Origin: Circinella minor
Taxonomy: Eukaryota > Mucoromycota > Mucoromycetes > Mucorales > Lichtheimiaceae
Assembly (NCBI GenBank): GCA_016758965.1
Contig: JAEPRB010000047.1
Span: 62,001-126,000 of the forward strand
Reading direction: 5' to 3'
Length of the DNA stretch: 64,000 nt
Part shown: positions 34,851-46,439 of the stretch, piece after piece
Layout: each line of letters opens with the position of its first letter
How positions within the stretch are numbered: the stretch's first letter is position 1
Translations under genes and position numbers: made by a program
Notes under the pieces: generated by a model
What the model was told of the DNA's origin: nothing
The model's database searches: none
The model's input: the letters and a program-made list of their open reading frames with translations, nothing else

Positions 34851-36712
34851 CTTATATACTAGTTCTATCTCTTTATTTTTTTTATTTTGTCACAATACGA
34901 ATCTGATAACATGTTTAATAACACGGATTTTTTTTTTTTTTTGTTCTTTGAAAGATAATGATTCCCCCGCTGTCACTAATCAACAAAAAACTACAAATGC
35001 TGTGGATGATTTTTTTAGTAGTAATACCTCTACTCGAAATGGTGATGAAGTAAGTTATTTGAGTGGTTTAATTATTTTTTTTAATGATTGATTTAATCAT
35101 TAATTCACGTTAACGTTATCATTATGCATAATGTATTAGTATGTTATTCCTCTCCGATATAAATTGCGTATTAGAATTATAAAGAAATTCATATTGGTAA
35201 AAGAACCCAAAGAAGACTGTAGTGAATTGATCAAGAAATTTTATTATTATAATAAAGTTGTGAAGGAGATCGTCAAAAAGAAGAAACTGTGGTCAATGAA
35301 GTTATGTAAGTAACGTTTATACATGCCTGTTTGTGATTGTGATCGTGATTGTGTTTATTTCTTACTTATTTAAATTATGTGTGAACTTTACAATATAGGA
35401 CTTTGAATTATTGTTTATTATTAAACCATCATCAATACCCACAGTGACATCCAAAAACAAATATTCGATCCTGTCCAAGTATTCTCATATTCTCAATGAA
35501 AAATCTTCCTACGGAAGTGAAATGAACATTGTATTTGTATGGAATCTCTTTTTTTTTTTTTTACGCTATTACTTATGGATTGACTACTGGAAGAACTCTT
35601 GCACAAAGAATCTTTTCGTCACTTTCGGTTTGACCATTTTTGCCTCCTTTTTCCTTGCGATAAAACGTTATTTACTACTTCTATATGTTCTACTTTCCGT
35701 GGAATGGATATAAATAACTACATGGATTATGCAAATATCAAATGTATCAATAAGAACGAAACGATATCCTAACCCATCCTTTTTACTTATCAAGTCATTA
35801 GATGATCCTGTACCTAATGTCATTATCATGCTCAAAAATGTCAATAAATTGCTTTGTGACTATGAGCCATTTACATTTCAATATCGTTTCATAAGATGTA
35901 TACAAAATATGTAAGTGTTATAAGTGTATATTAGATCCTAATTATATATTATATGAGTTTTATTTATGTGATTAAGGAACTCACTTTTTTGAAATACTAT
36001 ATTTCAGTATGGAAGACTTCTCAGTCATTCCTATGAAAGACCCATTAGGCGAACACGACCTAATTAATTTCTCTCGTTATATTGACCTCATTCTGTGACC
36101 ATTGTTTTCGTCATAAAACCAAAGCCTACGATGGTAAGCTAATTTCTCATCTGCTTTATTAACCATATTAAAAGAGATTTTTTTTAATAATAACATAATA
36201 TATTACATCAGCCCGGAAACGAATGCTAAAGAACGTGCGTGTCGTACAAAACGTGTTGCAAGACAAGACGCCGTATTATCAAAGATTGACTCTTTAACCT
36301 CTTCAAACTCTAAAATGTTTGGAAAGGTTAAAGGTGGTGGGGCAAATGACCAGCTCTGTGCAATAGATCTAGTAAGGCTGGCAAAAATTTGCCAAAGACA
36401 CTATCGACACAACAAGGGTCGACAAAGTCATGGTGTTTCATGCAGTTGGTATGTGTTCCATTATTAATCTGTCTTTCTTATATGTGTATATATATGTGGA
36501 CAAAAATAGCTAACATACAATATGAAATGTATAATTTTTTTAGGAACCTCACTTACCTTTTATAATGTATTGTTATATGATGAAGGCGTGTATGTTGTAG
36601 CTGAACTTCAAAAAAATGGGTCTTGTCTGTTTATGTGGGTTAAAAAAACGGTCGTTCTTTTACTTTACCCAATGTTCAAGCCTTCATCCTTAGAAGGTGT
36701 AACTTCCTGATA
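34850..36712 (+). pseudogene. Fragment of the second PD-(D/E)XK-like gene (copy in D1)
   Basis: Matches the minus-strand gene at 40487-42864 from its intron 2 to the codons YVVAEL, in the opposite orientation. Recognisable exons: DNDSPAVTNQQKTT (34959), EPKEDCSEL (35206), SHILNEK and YGSE (35485), NPSFLLIKSLDDPVPNVI (35770), MEDFSVIPMKDPLGEHDLI (36009) and SKMFGKVKGG (36311). The catalytic-like Glu of GEVK is Lys here, and one extra A in the run at about 36385 shifts the frame; both defects are shared with 53.4 kb. Similarity to the minus-strand copy stops at about 36612. Confidence 0.75.
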
Positions 36713-36714
36713 TC

Positions 36715-38120
36715 GAATGTCATGCTTTTTTGGTTCCTTTACTTGATCATGGGGAAAAAAAAACAAACAAGTTTGGTAAGACTCAATACGGTTCTTGTAT
36801 CCGAAATGACGATATCAAGATTTTTCCCTTGGATGTCATTAGCATTATACCTATTCCACCGTTGTACGTGAACCTTTCCCCAATATGACTAAACCTGAAT
36901 CTTTGGTATGAAATAAAATTATATAAAGGTGATAGCGTTGATAATACCAAGGAGATGCAACACACAAGGCACATTATGATGTCATTGAAAAAGGGTTCAA
37001 GGCCTGTCATATGCGTAGTATGACGAAAACGCATGCTGGTCGACAGTCTGGTGCAAAAATGGCTGACATTCGTGGTGCAGGGGAATCTGATATTCGACGT
37101 GCTGGACGTTGGACAAATAATACATTGGGAGTCAGCATACCTCACAAATCTTCCAAGAAGGACTGCTCTGTGTTATGACAAAATTCTATAAAAATGACGG
37201 TCGCTTTTACTTGCGTCGTGCTATCGAAAAACCTGAACCTGAACTCTGTAGTAAGGTGTTCCCAATGGTTGAAGTGTGGAAAGAACGAATCAATTGAGGT
37301 CGTGAACATGGTGATCAGTGAGTATCGCTGCTGATGGTTTCCTTCAGATGCTTCGACAGCTTAGTATCGTATTCCTTCAAGATTCGGTACCTTTTCAAAA
37401 GCTTTATTCACGCCTGTCTATTTGGAATGCTCCTCTTTTCCAAGATCTGCAATACATCATGTTTAAAAAGTAAGTAAAAATAAAAATTCCATGATGTGTT
37501 CTACTTACTAACTGAAGAATTTATAGCAAATTGACTAGATCAATGAACGAAGGATCAACACCACAGGATCTTACCCTTCAAATGGCAATGCCATTAATGC
37601 ATGATTACGTCCACGCAATGCACACATATGTTTCTGCTCGACTTGCTTCCTTAACTCATAACATGGAACAACAAGCACAGTGTACATCACAATTTCTGGA
37701 TGATCTCCTTTCTGGTCGCGTCCCTTTTTTCTTTGCAAGTCGATCCATCATACATCCAAAACAGTCAGCAACAATTAACACCATCCACTTCATTACCTTT
37801 CACTACAGTCACGGCGCAACTATCATCACCACCACATCCAACACTGCAGACGATCTTCCTTATTATAAGATGAGCCGTGGCATTACAAATCTTTATGACT
37901 TGTGGCGTGAATGGCATACTGGTTCACCTGCAGTTCTTTGAACTAGAACGTACTTGGAAAACCAAGTGGCGAAGGGGTGATGATAAATGGATCAATCGTC
38001 GCGCGACTATTATCCATGAAATCCAAGCCTATCAAGAAAAGTACCCACTTACAACTTGAAGTCGCTTTAAAAGAGATTGATGGCAGACGTATAGATCTGG
38101 GTAACAAGGGATGTATCAAA
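36715..38120 (+). pseudogene. Crypton-type tyrosine recombinase relic with GCR1_C-like domain (copy 1, downstream gene)
   Basis: CHMRSMTKTHAGRQSGAKM contains the HxxR box, and GESDIRRAGRWTNNTLG the Trp box. The Tyr motif AYLTNLPRR lies one frame over. Further on are VFPMVEVWKERI and FLQMLRQLSIVFLQD. At 37860-38060 is a GCR1_C-like DNA-binding domain (RGITNLYDLWREWH ... ELERTWKTKWRRGDDKW, then a final helix ending IIHEIQAYQEKYP), split by one frameshift. This association of tyrosine recombinase with GCR1_C is the signature of fungal Crypton elements. Several frameshifts and stops make the gene inactive. Confidence 0.8.
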
Positions 38121-38804
38121 AACCGGAACAAAATAAACTAGTTGTTATTTTTATTATATAATAAAATATAATAAAACACTAAGTTCTTGTAATTAGTTTT
38201 CAAAGAAAATTATCTTTTTTAAATTGTTGCAATTGAATGGTCTATCTCAAATCCTTGAGTTGAAATGAAGTGTAAAAAAAAAATTATAGAGGATAGTCAT
38301 AAGACGCGAACGAAAAAATATGCACATATTATTTTATCTCACCTAAAAACAATACTATTATGCGCACAGCATATTTTGAAAATCCGCGGATACAAGACTT
38401 GGTTAAATCCCAACTCAAAGTATGGTGAAACCTGTTTTTACTTTCAAATTGCACTTGATTTCCTCTTTCCCATTATACCTCTCTCTCTCTCCCTTCTTGT
38501 CGGCCAAGTACAATACGGTATATACCTATATATGCGCTGATTTGTCCTAATTGTTGTCAAATAAAAAAAAATTAGAGGGAATAGTTTTATTTCAAAAAAA
38601 AAAAAAAACTTAACGTTTAAATATAATAGATTATATATTATTATTTCTAATACGAACCTATAAAGGGGAGGGAAGACCATCTTAATTATGCCCTTTGAAC
38701 ACCAATATAATGCAAAAAACAAATGGGAATAAAACCCAGTTAGAGATCGAACCATAAATATAAATATAGTTTTATCTAACGTTACACAAATACATAGTAA
38801 CTCT

Positions 38805-39745
38805 CTTTTGTGTTGCCTAGCATTTTGTCAATGTTGTGAATTGTGTAAACCTGTTACGTATGTCCACAGGTTTTTTTTTTCAAAGTAGGTAGTTGCTCCG
38901 AACTGAAATGATTTTGTTATTGTTTATTATCTTTAGCTGGTAGTTTCTGTATGTTCGATAGTTGTCTCAATTCAATTAATATATTATAATAAAATTACTC
39001 AGTACATTATATATACGTATATCATTTATAACACTCATCTCATTTCGTCACCAATAATAATTTAGTATCATAGATTCATTTATACAAAATAAAAAAAACG
39101 TGTTTTATTGAATGAATAATACATCCAGGAAGAAATTGTCGTTTTTCTTGTCCTGAAGTAATGTGTCACCATGGATTAATGAGCGTTTTTGTGCCACATG
39201 GGTTTTGTTTACTTTTGCTTACATTTGTTTCCTCGTGCCAATTGCAGCCAACGTAAACAAAAATGATCAAAAAGTTTTTTTTATCAAAATACAACAAAAT
39301 GTTATTGACCTTTTTTTTCTAGAGCAGAATAAAAAACGTTATCTATCTTACAGCACCTGTAATGTATACTTACCTTCGCAATGGAATTATCAACGGCTCA
39401 TGTGTTTTAAGTTTTAACAGCACTGAATCCCCATGTACAAAAGTTCGTTACTCAAACTTCTTAAAGTAATTGGAATGCGAACAAGCGGAAGAACAATGTT
39501 GATCGCACCACATTTTCTTTTCCGAATGGTTGGTTACACAACAAACCTTCGAATCCCAACTATAACTAAACAACTTTATAACAACCCCGAGCAATTAGCC
39601 TTTTTTAATGTCTTCACTATTATTCTTCGAGACGAGCCTGTGAGAAATATTGAATTTGCTGACTTACAGTTTCAAGTGGTTCCCAAAAGTTTAGGAGCTG
39701 AGGGTTACTTGCTTTCCCAATTCATTAATTTCAGTTACAATTGAA
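38805..39745 (+). pseudogene. Second retropepsin-region relic
   Basis: Homologous to 32830-33655: shared blocks are ACAGCACCTGTAATGT, ACGGCTCATGTGTTT, ACAGCACTGAATCCCC and ACTTACAGTTTCAAG. Reading fragments TTNLRIPTITKQLYNN and EPVRNIEFADLQFQ parallel the first copy. The DTG active-site segment itself is missing through deletion. It sits between D1 and the hairpin. Confidence 0.6.
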
Positions 39746-39947
39746 ATCAAATACCGTTAGAGAAACATAAAATATCAGAAGTATGAAATTTTTCATAATA
39801 AAAGAGGAAGAAGAGGAAGAAATAGTTATTGCTTGGCTAGTTTCAGATTAAAATCAGCATATAATATAAAAGTTTTTATTAATATGGGGTGGGGCGGGAA
39901 AGATACAAATGATAATTTGGAGATTTTTTTTTTGATAGAATTCTTTT

Positions 39948-40095
39948 AGGCTGTTCACAAGCAATTTTTTTTGAAAGTTGTACAACACATAAATCCTATT
40001 TCCAAAAAAGATTCCGGTATTTGCACATAAATCTTCTTTGGGAATAGGATTTATGTGTTGTACAACTTTCAAAAAAAATTGCTTGTGAACAGCCT
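39948..40095. repeat. Near-perfect 148-nt hairpin (66-bp inverted repeat)
   Basis: Left arm 39948-40013 and right arm 40030-40095 are reverse complements apart from two differences near the loop; the loop is 16 nt. The arms begin AGGCTGTTCACAAGC and contain GTTGTACAACACATAAATC. No coding sequence and no convincing target-site duplication. It could be a tiny foldback transposon or, if transcribed, a double-stranded RNA source. Confidence 0.9.
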
Positions 40096-40486
40096 TAGTT
40101 ATAGAAAAGAGAAAATGTGGAGAATGTGGAGAACGATGATAAATGTGACAAGTAGAGTACATACTATGTAGGGTCAATGATTATTTCAATAGTGGAGATT
40201 ATTACACAAACGCAGATCACTTTGATCCCGTGCGGAGAAAGGAGGAATTACGGTACTGTATTCTTTTTTTTTTCCTACGTAAACTAAAATTATATATGGG
40301 TACCTTTGTCATAAAGTATATTTTCCTTGAGCAATGATATCCATAATAAATCAAATACGTAGCAAATTCCACATCCACTAATAACAATATGTCTTTTTAT
40401 GATTACTATTACTATATATATACTTGTTTTTCATAGACGAAATAAAAATAGGTATGTTGTGTTCTTAGTATTTAAACGGTAAATAT

Positions 40487-42864
40487 TCAATTGAAATGTA
40501 CTAGGCAGACTCGTTTCGCTTGGGATTTCTCAAGTATCTGATCCAATACAGGTGTATCAGTCGTTTCCCGGGTGCATCGGTCGAAAAAATCAGCATCCAA
40601 TGTACTTGTCTTTTGAAGTTCAATATAAATATTATACAATTTGTCGATCTGATCTAGTAGCTTTGGTGCTTCTTGCTGAGATGTGGGAAGAGAAATTTTG
40701 TGAAGTTCAGCTACAACATATACGCCTTCGTCATATAACAACACATTATAAAATGTAACGGATGTTCCTAAATTATACATTTCATATTGTATGTTAGCTA
40801 TTTTGTCCATATATATACACACAAAGAAGAAAGGTATATTGATAATGGAACACATACCAACTGCATGGAACACCATGACCTTGTCGATTCTTGTTGTGTC
40901 AATTGTGTCTTTGGCAAATTTTGCCAGCCTTACTAAATCTATCGCACAGAGCTGGTCATTTGCGTCACCACCTTTAACCTCTCCGAACATTTTTGAGCCT
41001 GAGAATGATAGCGAGTCAATCTTTGATAATACGGCGTCTTGTCTTGCAACACGTTTTGTACGACACGCACGTTCTTTAGCATTCGTTTCAGGGCTGATAT
41101 AATATATTATGTTATTGTTAAAAAAATCTCTTTTAATATGGTTAATAAAGCAGATGAGAAATCAGCTTACCATCGTAGGCTTTGGTTTTATGACGAAAAC
41201 AATGGTCACAGAATGAGGTCAATATAACGAGAGAAATTAATTAGGTCGTGTTCGCCTAATGGGTCTTTCATAGGAATGACTGAGAAGTCTTCCATACTGA
41301 AATATAGTATTTCAAAAAAGTGAGTTCCTTAATCACATAAATAAAACTCATATAATATATAATTAGAATCTAATATACACTTATAACACTTACATATTTT
41401 GTATACATCTTATGAAACGATATTGAAATGTAAATGGCTCATAGTCACAAAGCAATTTATTGACATTTTTGAGCATGATAATGACATTAGGTACAGGATC
41501 ATCTAATGACTTGATAAGTAAAAAGGATGGGTTAGGATGTTTTTCGTCATTATTATTGGTATGTTTGACATTTGCATAATCCGTGTAGCTATTTGTAACT
41601 TTTTTTATTTATTTACCTTTATCAACTTTTTTATTTTTATTACAAATTCAATGTCCACTTCACTTCCATAAGAACAATTCTCGTTGAGAATATGAGAGTG
41701 TATGGAAGCTAAAAAGTCGGGATCGAATATTTGTTTTTGAATACCACTGTACTGGTGGCGCTTTAAGAGTAAACAATGGTTTAAAGTCCTATATTGTAAA
41801 GTTCACACATGAATTAAAGAAAGAAATAAACACAATCACAAGCACGATCACGATCACGATCATAAACACGCATATACATATGTACATATTTAAACGTTAC
41901 TTACATAACTTCATTCACATGTGTGTCGTAAAACAACTTTTTCTTTTTCGCAAGCTCTTTAACAGCTTTTTTATAATGGTAAAACTTTTTTGCCAACTCA
42001 CTGCAGTCCTCTTTCGGTTCTTCTCCAATGTGAATTTCTTTATACGCTAATACCCCATTTGTATCGGGGAGGGATACACACTAATATATTGTGCATAGTG
42101 ATAACGTTAATTAACGATTAAATCAATGGTTACGTAGCAAGAAAGCAACTATGCCACTCATATAACTTACTTCATCATTACTATGGTGACTGATATTATT
42201 GCTGAAGAAATCATCTACAGCATCTGTAGTTTTTTGTTGCTTATTGACAGGGGCGGAATCATTATCTTTCAAAGGAAAAAAAATCCATGTTAACAAAATA
42301 TCATCAGATTCGTATTATGACAAGCAAAAAAGAGAGACAGAGATACAGATAGAGAGAGAAAGAAAATGTATATACCATTATCATCATTGTATGGACGTTT
42401 TGAATTATTGTTAATTGTCCCATTATTAACCATGCAACTATTATCACCTTGAATAACTATTGTACTGTTTGGTTTTTGCTGCGGCCGAATCGTGTTATCT
42501 TTGTCTTCCCTAAACTGTGATTTGTATAATCAAACATTAGAATACTAAAGAAATAGCGTACTAGGTATAATATAGTTAAATGAACAATAATGTTTTTTAT
42601 AAGCAATACCTTTTTTTGAAGTCTTCCAATGTAAGATATAACTTCACGAGGTAAATCACATTTTAATAGCCATATAAGATCATTATTATAGTTATTCTTA
42701 ATGGTGTCATGACTCAAGTTTTCCGCAGCAAAATGATTTGCATAGTCTTCAAAGTTCCATTCAGAAATATTACAGTTTGAGAAATAAGATTTTGAGCCTT
42801 CTGCTTGAAGGTTGAACATACAATCGCTAAAATGCTTTGGTATGGCAGCTTTATTTCTACCCAT
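40487..42864 (-). pseudogene. Second PD-(D/E)XK-like gene, most complete copy (N1)
   Basis: Recognisable exons in transcript order: 42610-42864 (MGRNKAAIPKHFSD..., a helical region ending LPREVISYIGRLQKK), 42376-42514, 42172-42265, then EPKEDCSEL (about 42030), SHILNENCSYGSE (about 41690), NPSFLLIKSLDDPVP (about 41530), MEDFSVIPMKDPLGEHDLI (about 41290), 40858-41093 and 40487-40767. The last two join in frame and hold KRVARQDAVLSK, SKMFGEVKGG, MVFHAVG-TSVTFYN and GVYVVAEL. These line up with RPDYEVV, CYGEVKNG, LCFQAIGPSITFY and ALVEL of the zinc-finger gene. A one-base loss at 42180/42181 and an in-frame TGA after YIDLIL suggest decay, but the nuclease-like Glu and Lys are intact. It is bordered by LINE and retroelement relics. 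Confidence 0.6.
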
Positions 42865-43029
42865 GGTGACTAAGATGAGACTTTTTTTACAAAAAAAAAA
42901 AAAAAAAAAAAAAAAGGGAAAGATCTCTCTTTCTCTTCTTTTTTTTACGTATCTTTTATCTTTTTTTTTTCCAGCTCAAACATTCATGCACGTCCCCCCT
43001 TGTTTTGAACTCAAACTTTGATGCACGTT

Positions 43030-43590
43030 ATATATTGGGTAATTTACGCGCCTGCTGCCTTCCTTAGATATAGTAGCCGTTTCTCAGGCTCTTTCTACTT
43101 ATTCCCCGTTACCCATAGAAACCATTCCACGCCTGTATCCTGGAATCAAGAGCAATGATAGGGCAGAAATTCGAATGAACTGGCTCAAGATTAAATTGAA
43201 GATCGGCAAGGGTACTATGAGCGACCAAAGACCAGGTTTTACCCTAGGTTGTTTTTTATCTAATGTATGGAACGGCGTCGACAGTTATATACTTAGCAAA
43301 GCAGTTAAAATTTCAAGTAGATGATAACTGATTTAATGAGCCATTCGCAGTTCCACAATATTAATGCTACAGTAGTACACTTAGACATGCATGGCTTAAT
43401 CTTTGAGACAATCATGTAACTACCAGTAGAATCAACCAGGTGACTACTAACATAGGCTTTCTCAAGACACCCCGTGAATGCACACAACATACAAAAAACG
43501 ACAGGTACATTTTTTTTGTACATGTATATACGTAACCAGGTGAGGTTAACTTTTATTACTCTAGTACTCACACGTATGATTTAAGAATCA
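43030..43590. other. Unassigned sequence between N1 and a LINE relic
   Basis: One plus frame stays open from about 43072 to 43320 without an ATG (IPRLYPGIKSNDRAEIRMNW, KIGKGTMSDQRPGFTLGC). It has coding-like composition but no family I recognise, so it is probably a fragment of a degraded element. Confidence 0.3.
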
Positions 43591-44502
43591 AGGGGATGTA
43601 TCGCCGAAAATTTCAACAATACTACTAATGAGTGAAAATACTAGAGCAAATACGGATACTAATACAGTAGAAGAAAAAGGGGATACAAAATCTAAAGTAG
43701 AATATTGAAAAGCTTCTTCTTTTTGTTTTTTGGTATAAGTTACGCGAAAGAAAAGAACGGAGAGAAAAAGACGATTAATCTGGGAAAAGCAGTTCAAGAG
43801 TGTATATAATAAGGGCTGCCGCGCGCGACACTTGTTCAGGAATAAAAGGCTTTTGATCGAAAATCTAACGCTAATACGCTTGTCATATCGCCAATAGGAT
43901 TCGGTAAATTACAGTGGTATATCGAAAGTCAGAAAATTGGGGAATCAATTCCCATTTTAAATGCAAAATGGTTTGCAGTAAACTTAATTCCTTGGGGTCA
44001 CAATAAATAATACACCCCAAGTTCGGGTCCAGCACACTGCCCAGGAAACTAGGCACTGTATCAAAAAAGGTGCTGAGGTATATACTGTAGTAAAGCAGAG
44101 TCGGCATATATCCGAAGGCCTAAAATCCGGTACTAATTCATGTAACCGTTTAGCTGTTAGAAGTTTGCTGTGGATCGCCCGGAACCATGTATTTCTGGAA
44201 GAAAACATCAACATAGACCAGGACGTATTCCATTTTGAAGCTGATAATATATGGGATATATGTTGATGACATTGAATTCTCTGTCCTATAAAACGTTGAC
44301 GATAGTGTTTGGTGCTGATAGGCGTTAGGGAGGAAAATAGAGCATATGCTGATGAAGCATCATTATTTTCCAGATTACCTGTATGACCAGCTGTGATGAA
44401 ATATGAATCAATGCACTGTCGTTCAAAAAAAAAAAAACAAGGTTGTACATGTTGATCAAGAAGACAGGTACTAAAAGTCATGCCATGCTGCGCGCGTGTC
44501 AC
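43590..44502 (-). pseudogene. LINE (non-LTR retrotransposon) relic, 3' end of the polyprotein
   Basis: A minus-strand frame contains SSRNTWFRAIHSKLLTAKRL, then CRLCFTTVYTSAPFLIQC and VCWTRTWG. This matches the arrangement after the reverse transcriptase in fungal LINE polyproteins: W-x(2)-hydrophobic-H-x-K-L, a C-x2-C finger, an H/F-x-x-x-C pair and a Trp. Further downstream in other frames is LDFRSKAFIPEQVSRAA, a typical final segment. Frameshifts and an A run (44426-44438) interrupt it, and no reverse transcriptase core remains. Confidence 0.6.
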
Positions 44503-44696
44503 GGAGAGATTTTCTACCTTGCTATCCTGTCCTGCAAGTGTACGTACTTTTGCATAAATAATATTTTATAACTATAATGAGGTTAAAAAAACAACGCTTT
44601 TGTTTTGAATAATTTTTATTTTTTAGTAGTACGTATGATGATAATGAATTAAATTACAGTATCCAACTTATTGAAATCACATGGTAAATTAAAACT

Positions 44697-44765
44697 ACAG
44701 CGGAACCCATTAATTTCATATCCGTTAACTTTCATATCCAAAATTAACACAATAAATTTTTCACA
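44697..44765. repeat. Possible pogo/Tc1-like terminal repeat remnant
   Basis: ACAGCGGAACCCATTAATTT followed by CATATCCGTTAAC resembles the ends of pogo/Fot1-family DNA transposons, which start with CAGTGGAACC-like sequence. No partner end or transposase was found in the window, so this is a weak call. Confidence 0.3.
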
Positions 44766-44902
44766 TTCTAGTAACATATATATTGTGTGTTTATTCCTTC
44801 TTGATGGTACTTTTATTAACCAAAAGTATTATTACTTACGTATTTAGATGAAGAAGGTGCACGTAAGTAAAAAAATATTTATTATTAGCATCCTGATAAA
44901 TA

Positions 44903-45686
44903 AGGTGCATACTGACTTAAAACGTTATTGGGACTTTAAACATCTGCCGGGTAATAATACTGCCACCAGTAAGGCTGTCAAATTCTACTAGCCATAGATA
45001 AGTTTGTGAAATACTATAGGAATTTATTATGTAGTCTATTTTATAAAAAAAAAAAGATGAAAAGAGAGATGGGAGATAGTGTGTAATATTGAAAAATATG
45101 CAGTAATTTCCTTACTGTTTTTCTTTTCTCTGTTGCTTGGTTTTCATAGTATCATTTCTATATCTTTATTAAGAATGGTGAGTGGGGTTATATTTTTACT
45201 TGGTTGCTATTCAACAAGAGCCTGGAAATCATTTGAATCTTTTTTGATATAGATGATAGTATCTACATACAAGTAATATTTGGAAATGACCGTTTTTCGA
45301 GTTTTTTTGTTGTACGTAGTTTTATCTATTTTGTTTTTTTTATTGGGACTTTCCATAGTTAAAAAAAATGGAACGGTAAAAATCAGGAGCTATAATCAAA
45401 AGCAGGAACCTTGTGTAACCATAAATTATCCACTTTTATACGTTATAGCTTATCCCTTTCTCGAAATATTAGCATTACTTAGTAAAGTATCGTATTTTGA
45501 CAAAACTTTGAGGTGACGAATCTCGATGGAAAATGTTTTTTTCTAAAAACTGTTCCGTAACATCTTTTCAGAATACTTAAATTAACATATATTACGGCTC
45601 AAAAAGCTCATAGCTTTATTTCTGACAATTTTTTTCTCAATTCTTATTCTAACTCATATTTTGACGGTTTAAGTCAGTATGCACCT
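44903..45686. mobile_element. Non-autonomous DNA transposon with 19-bp perfect terminal inverted repeats and TA target duplication
   Basis: The left end AGGTGCATACTGACTTAAA (44903-44921) is exactly reverse-complemented at 45668-45686. TA dinucleotides flank both sides (44901-44902 and 45687-45688). The 784-bp body has no transposase; a 78-codon hydrophobic frame at 45280-45516 shows no domain. TA duplication suggests the Tc1/mariner superfamily, but the terminal sequence is not one I recognise. Confidence 0.7.
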
Positions 45687-45736
45687 TAAGAACAATATAA
45701 GCCATAGATGTATATAATCTTATTATTATGAAGCTT

Positions 45737-45776
45737 TTATATTATATTATATTATATTATATTATATTATATTATC
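45737..45776. repeat. (TTATA)n pentanucleotide microsatellite
   Basis: About eight tandem TTATA units directly after the TA-flanked element. Confidence 0.85.
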
Positions 45777-46439
45777 AAGTACGTATCAAGAGTTATTAAA
45801 GAAAGTACTATAGTAGTACATATTTAAGATCTTTTTTTATGATCTATAATGTGGTCAATTTAAAACATACAGAGCGGATAGTAAGGCATGATCAATGGCA
45901 CGACCGAACACAGTGGAATAAAAATAGACACAGTCATAGGGGAATGGCATGGCATGACAGGTGGCACAACTTTTAGTGCCTGCCGTTAAAATACTGTCGT
46001 AGATCACTTTCTGGGTAGTGATATGAGTCAAGGTTTGTAAGTATTTTACACATAATTGACCAGATGTTACTTAGATACGTATTGTATTCTTCGCGGTGAA
46101 GTTGGTGGCAATTTTGGTAGCTGATTAAGTATAATAATACGATGAAAATTGTTTGTTTTATTTAACGTCTCCATTGAACACAGCGTCAGGTCTGACATAT
46201 TTGATGTTCGAGATAGATTACAAAAAAGCATACAGAAGGGAAAAAAAACTCTCCTGTTGACACAGGAAAAGGTAGAAGGAAAAGAAAACAGTACAAAAAG
46301 AAAAGGGTCATATGTATTTTACTATTATGCTTTAGGTGGTTAGGATGATGTCATTGAAGAGAAAAGGGTTTGTGAAGCTGATTGGGGGTGTTTTTTTTTT
46401 TTATAAAATTATACCTATGCTCTATATAGCTATAGCGTG

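Larger units (their letters stand above)
33690..38805 (+). repeat. Composite repeat D1 (direct copy of D2)
   Basis: Direct duplicate of 50815-55545, about 17.1 kb away. The order is recombinase relic, nuclease-gene fragment, second recombinase relic and a non-coding AT-rich tail. The central part (about 34015-37270) is nearly identical to D2. Both outer parts, including the tail with ATTATAC and CGTTACACA blocks, are clearly related but much more diverged. Confidence 0.85.

Noticed and set aside
35411..35914. Two separate small genes (100 and 61 codons) in D1 and D2
   Set aside because: They are exons of the degraded nuclease gene, interrupted by frameshifts, as shown by alignment with the minus-strand copy N1.
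36783..37145. 120-codon minus-strand frame, repeated at 53867-54229
   Set aside because: Shadow of the tyrosine recombinase relic on the plus strand, which carries the recognisable HxxR and Trp motifs.
45280..45516. 78-codon hydrophobic frame as a membrane protein gene
   Set aside because: It lies inside the TA-flanked inverted-repeat element, has no domain, and is of a length expected by chance.
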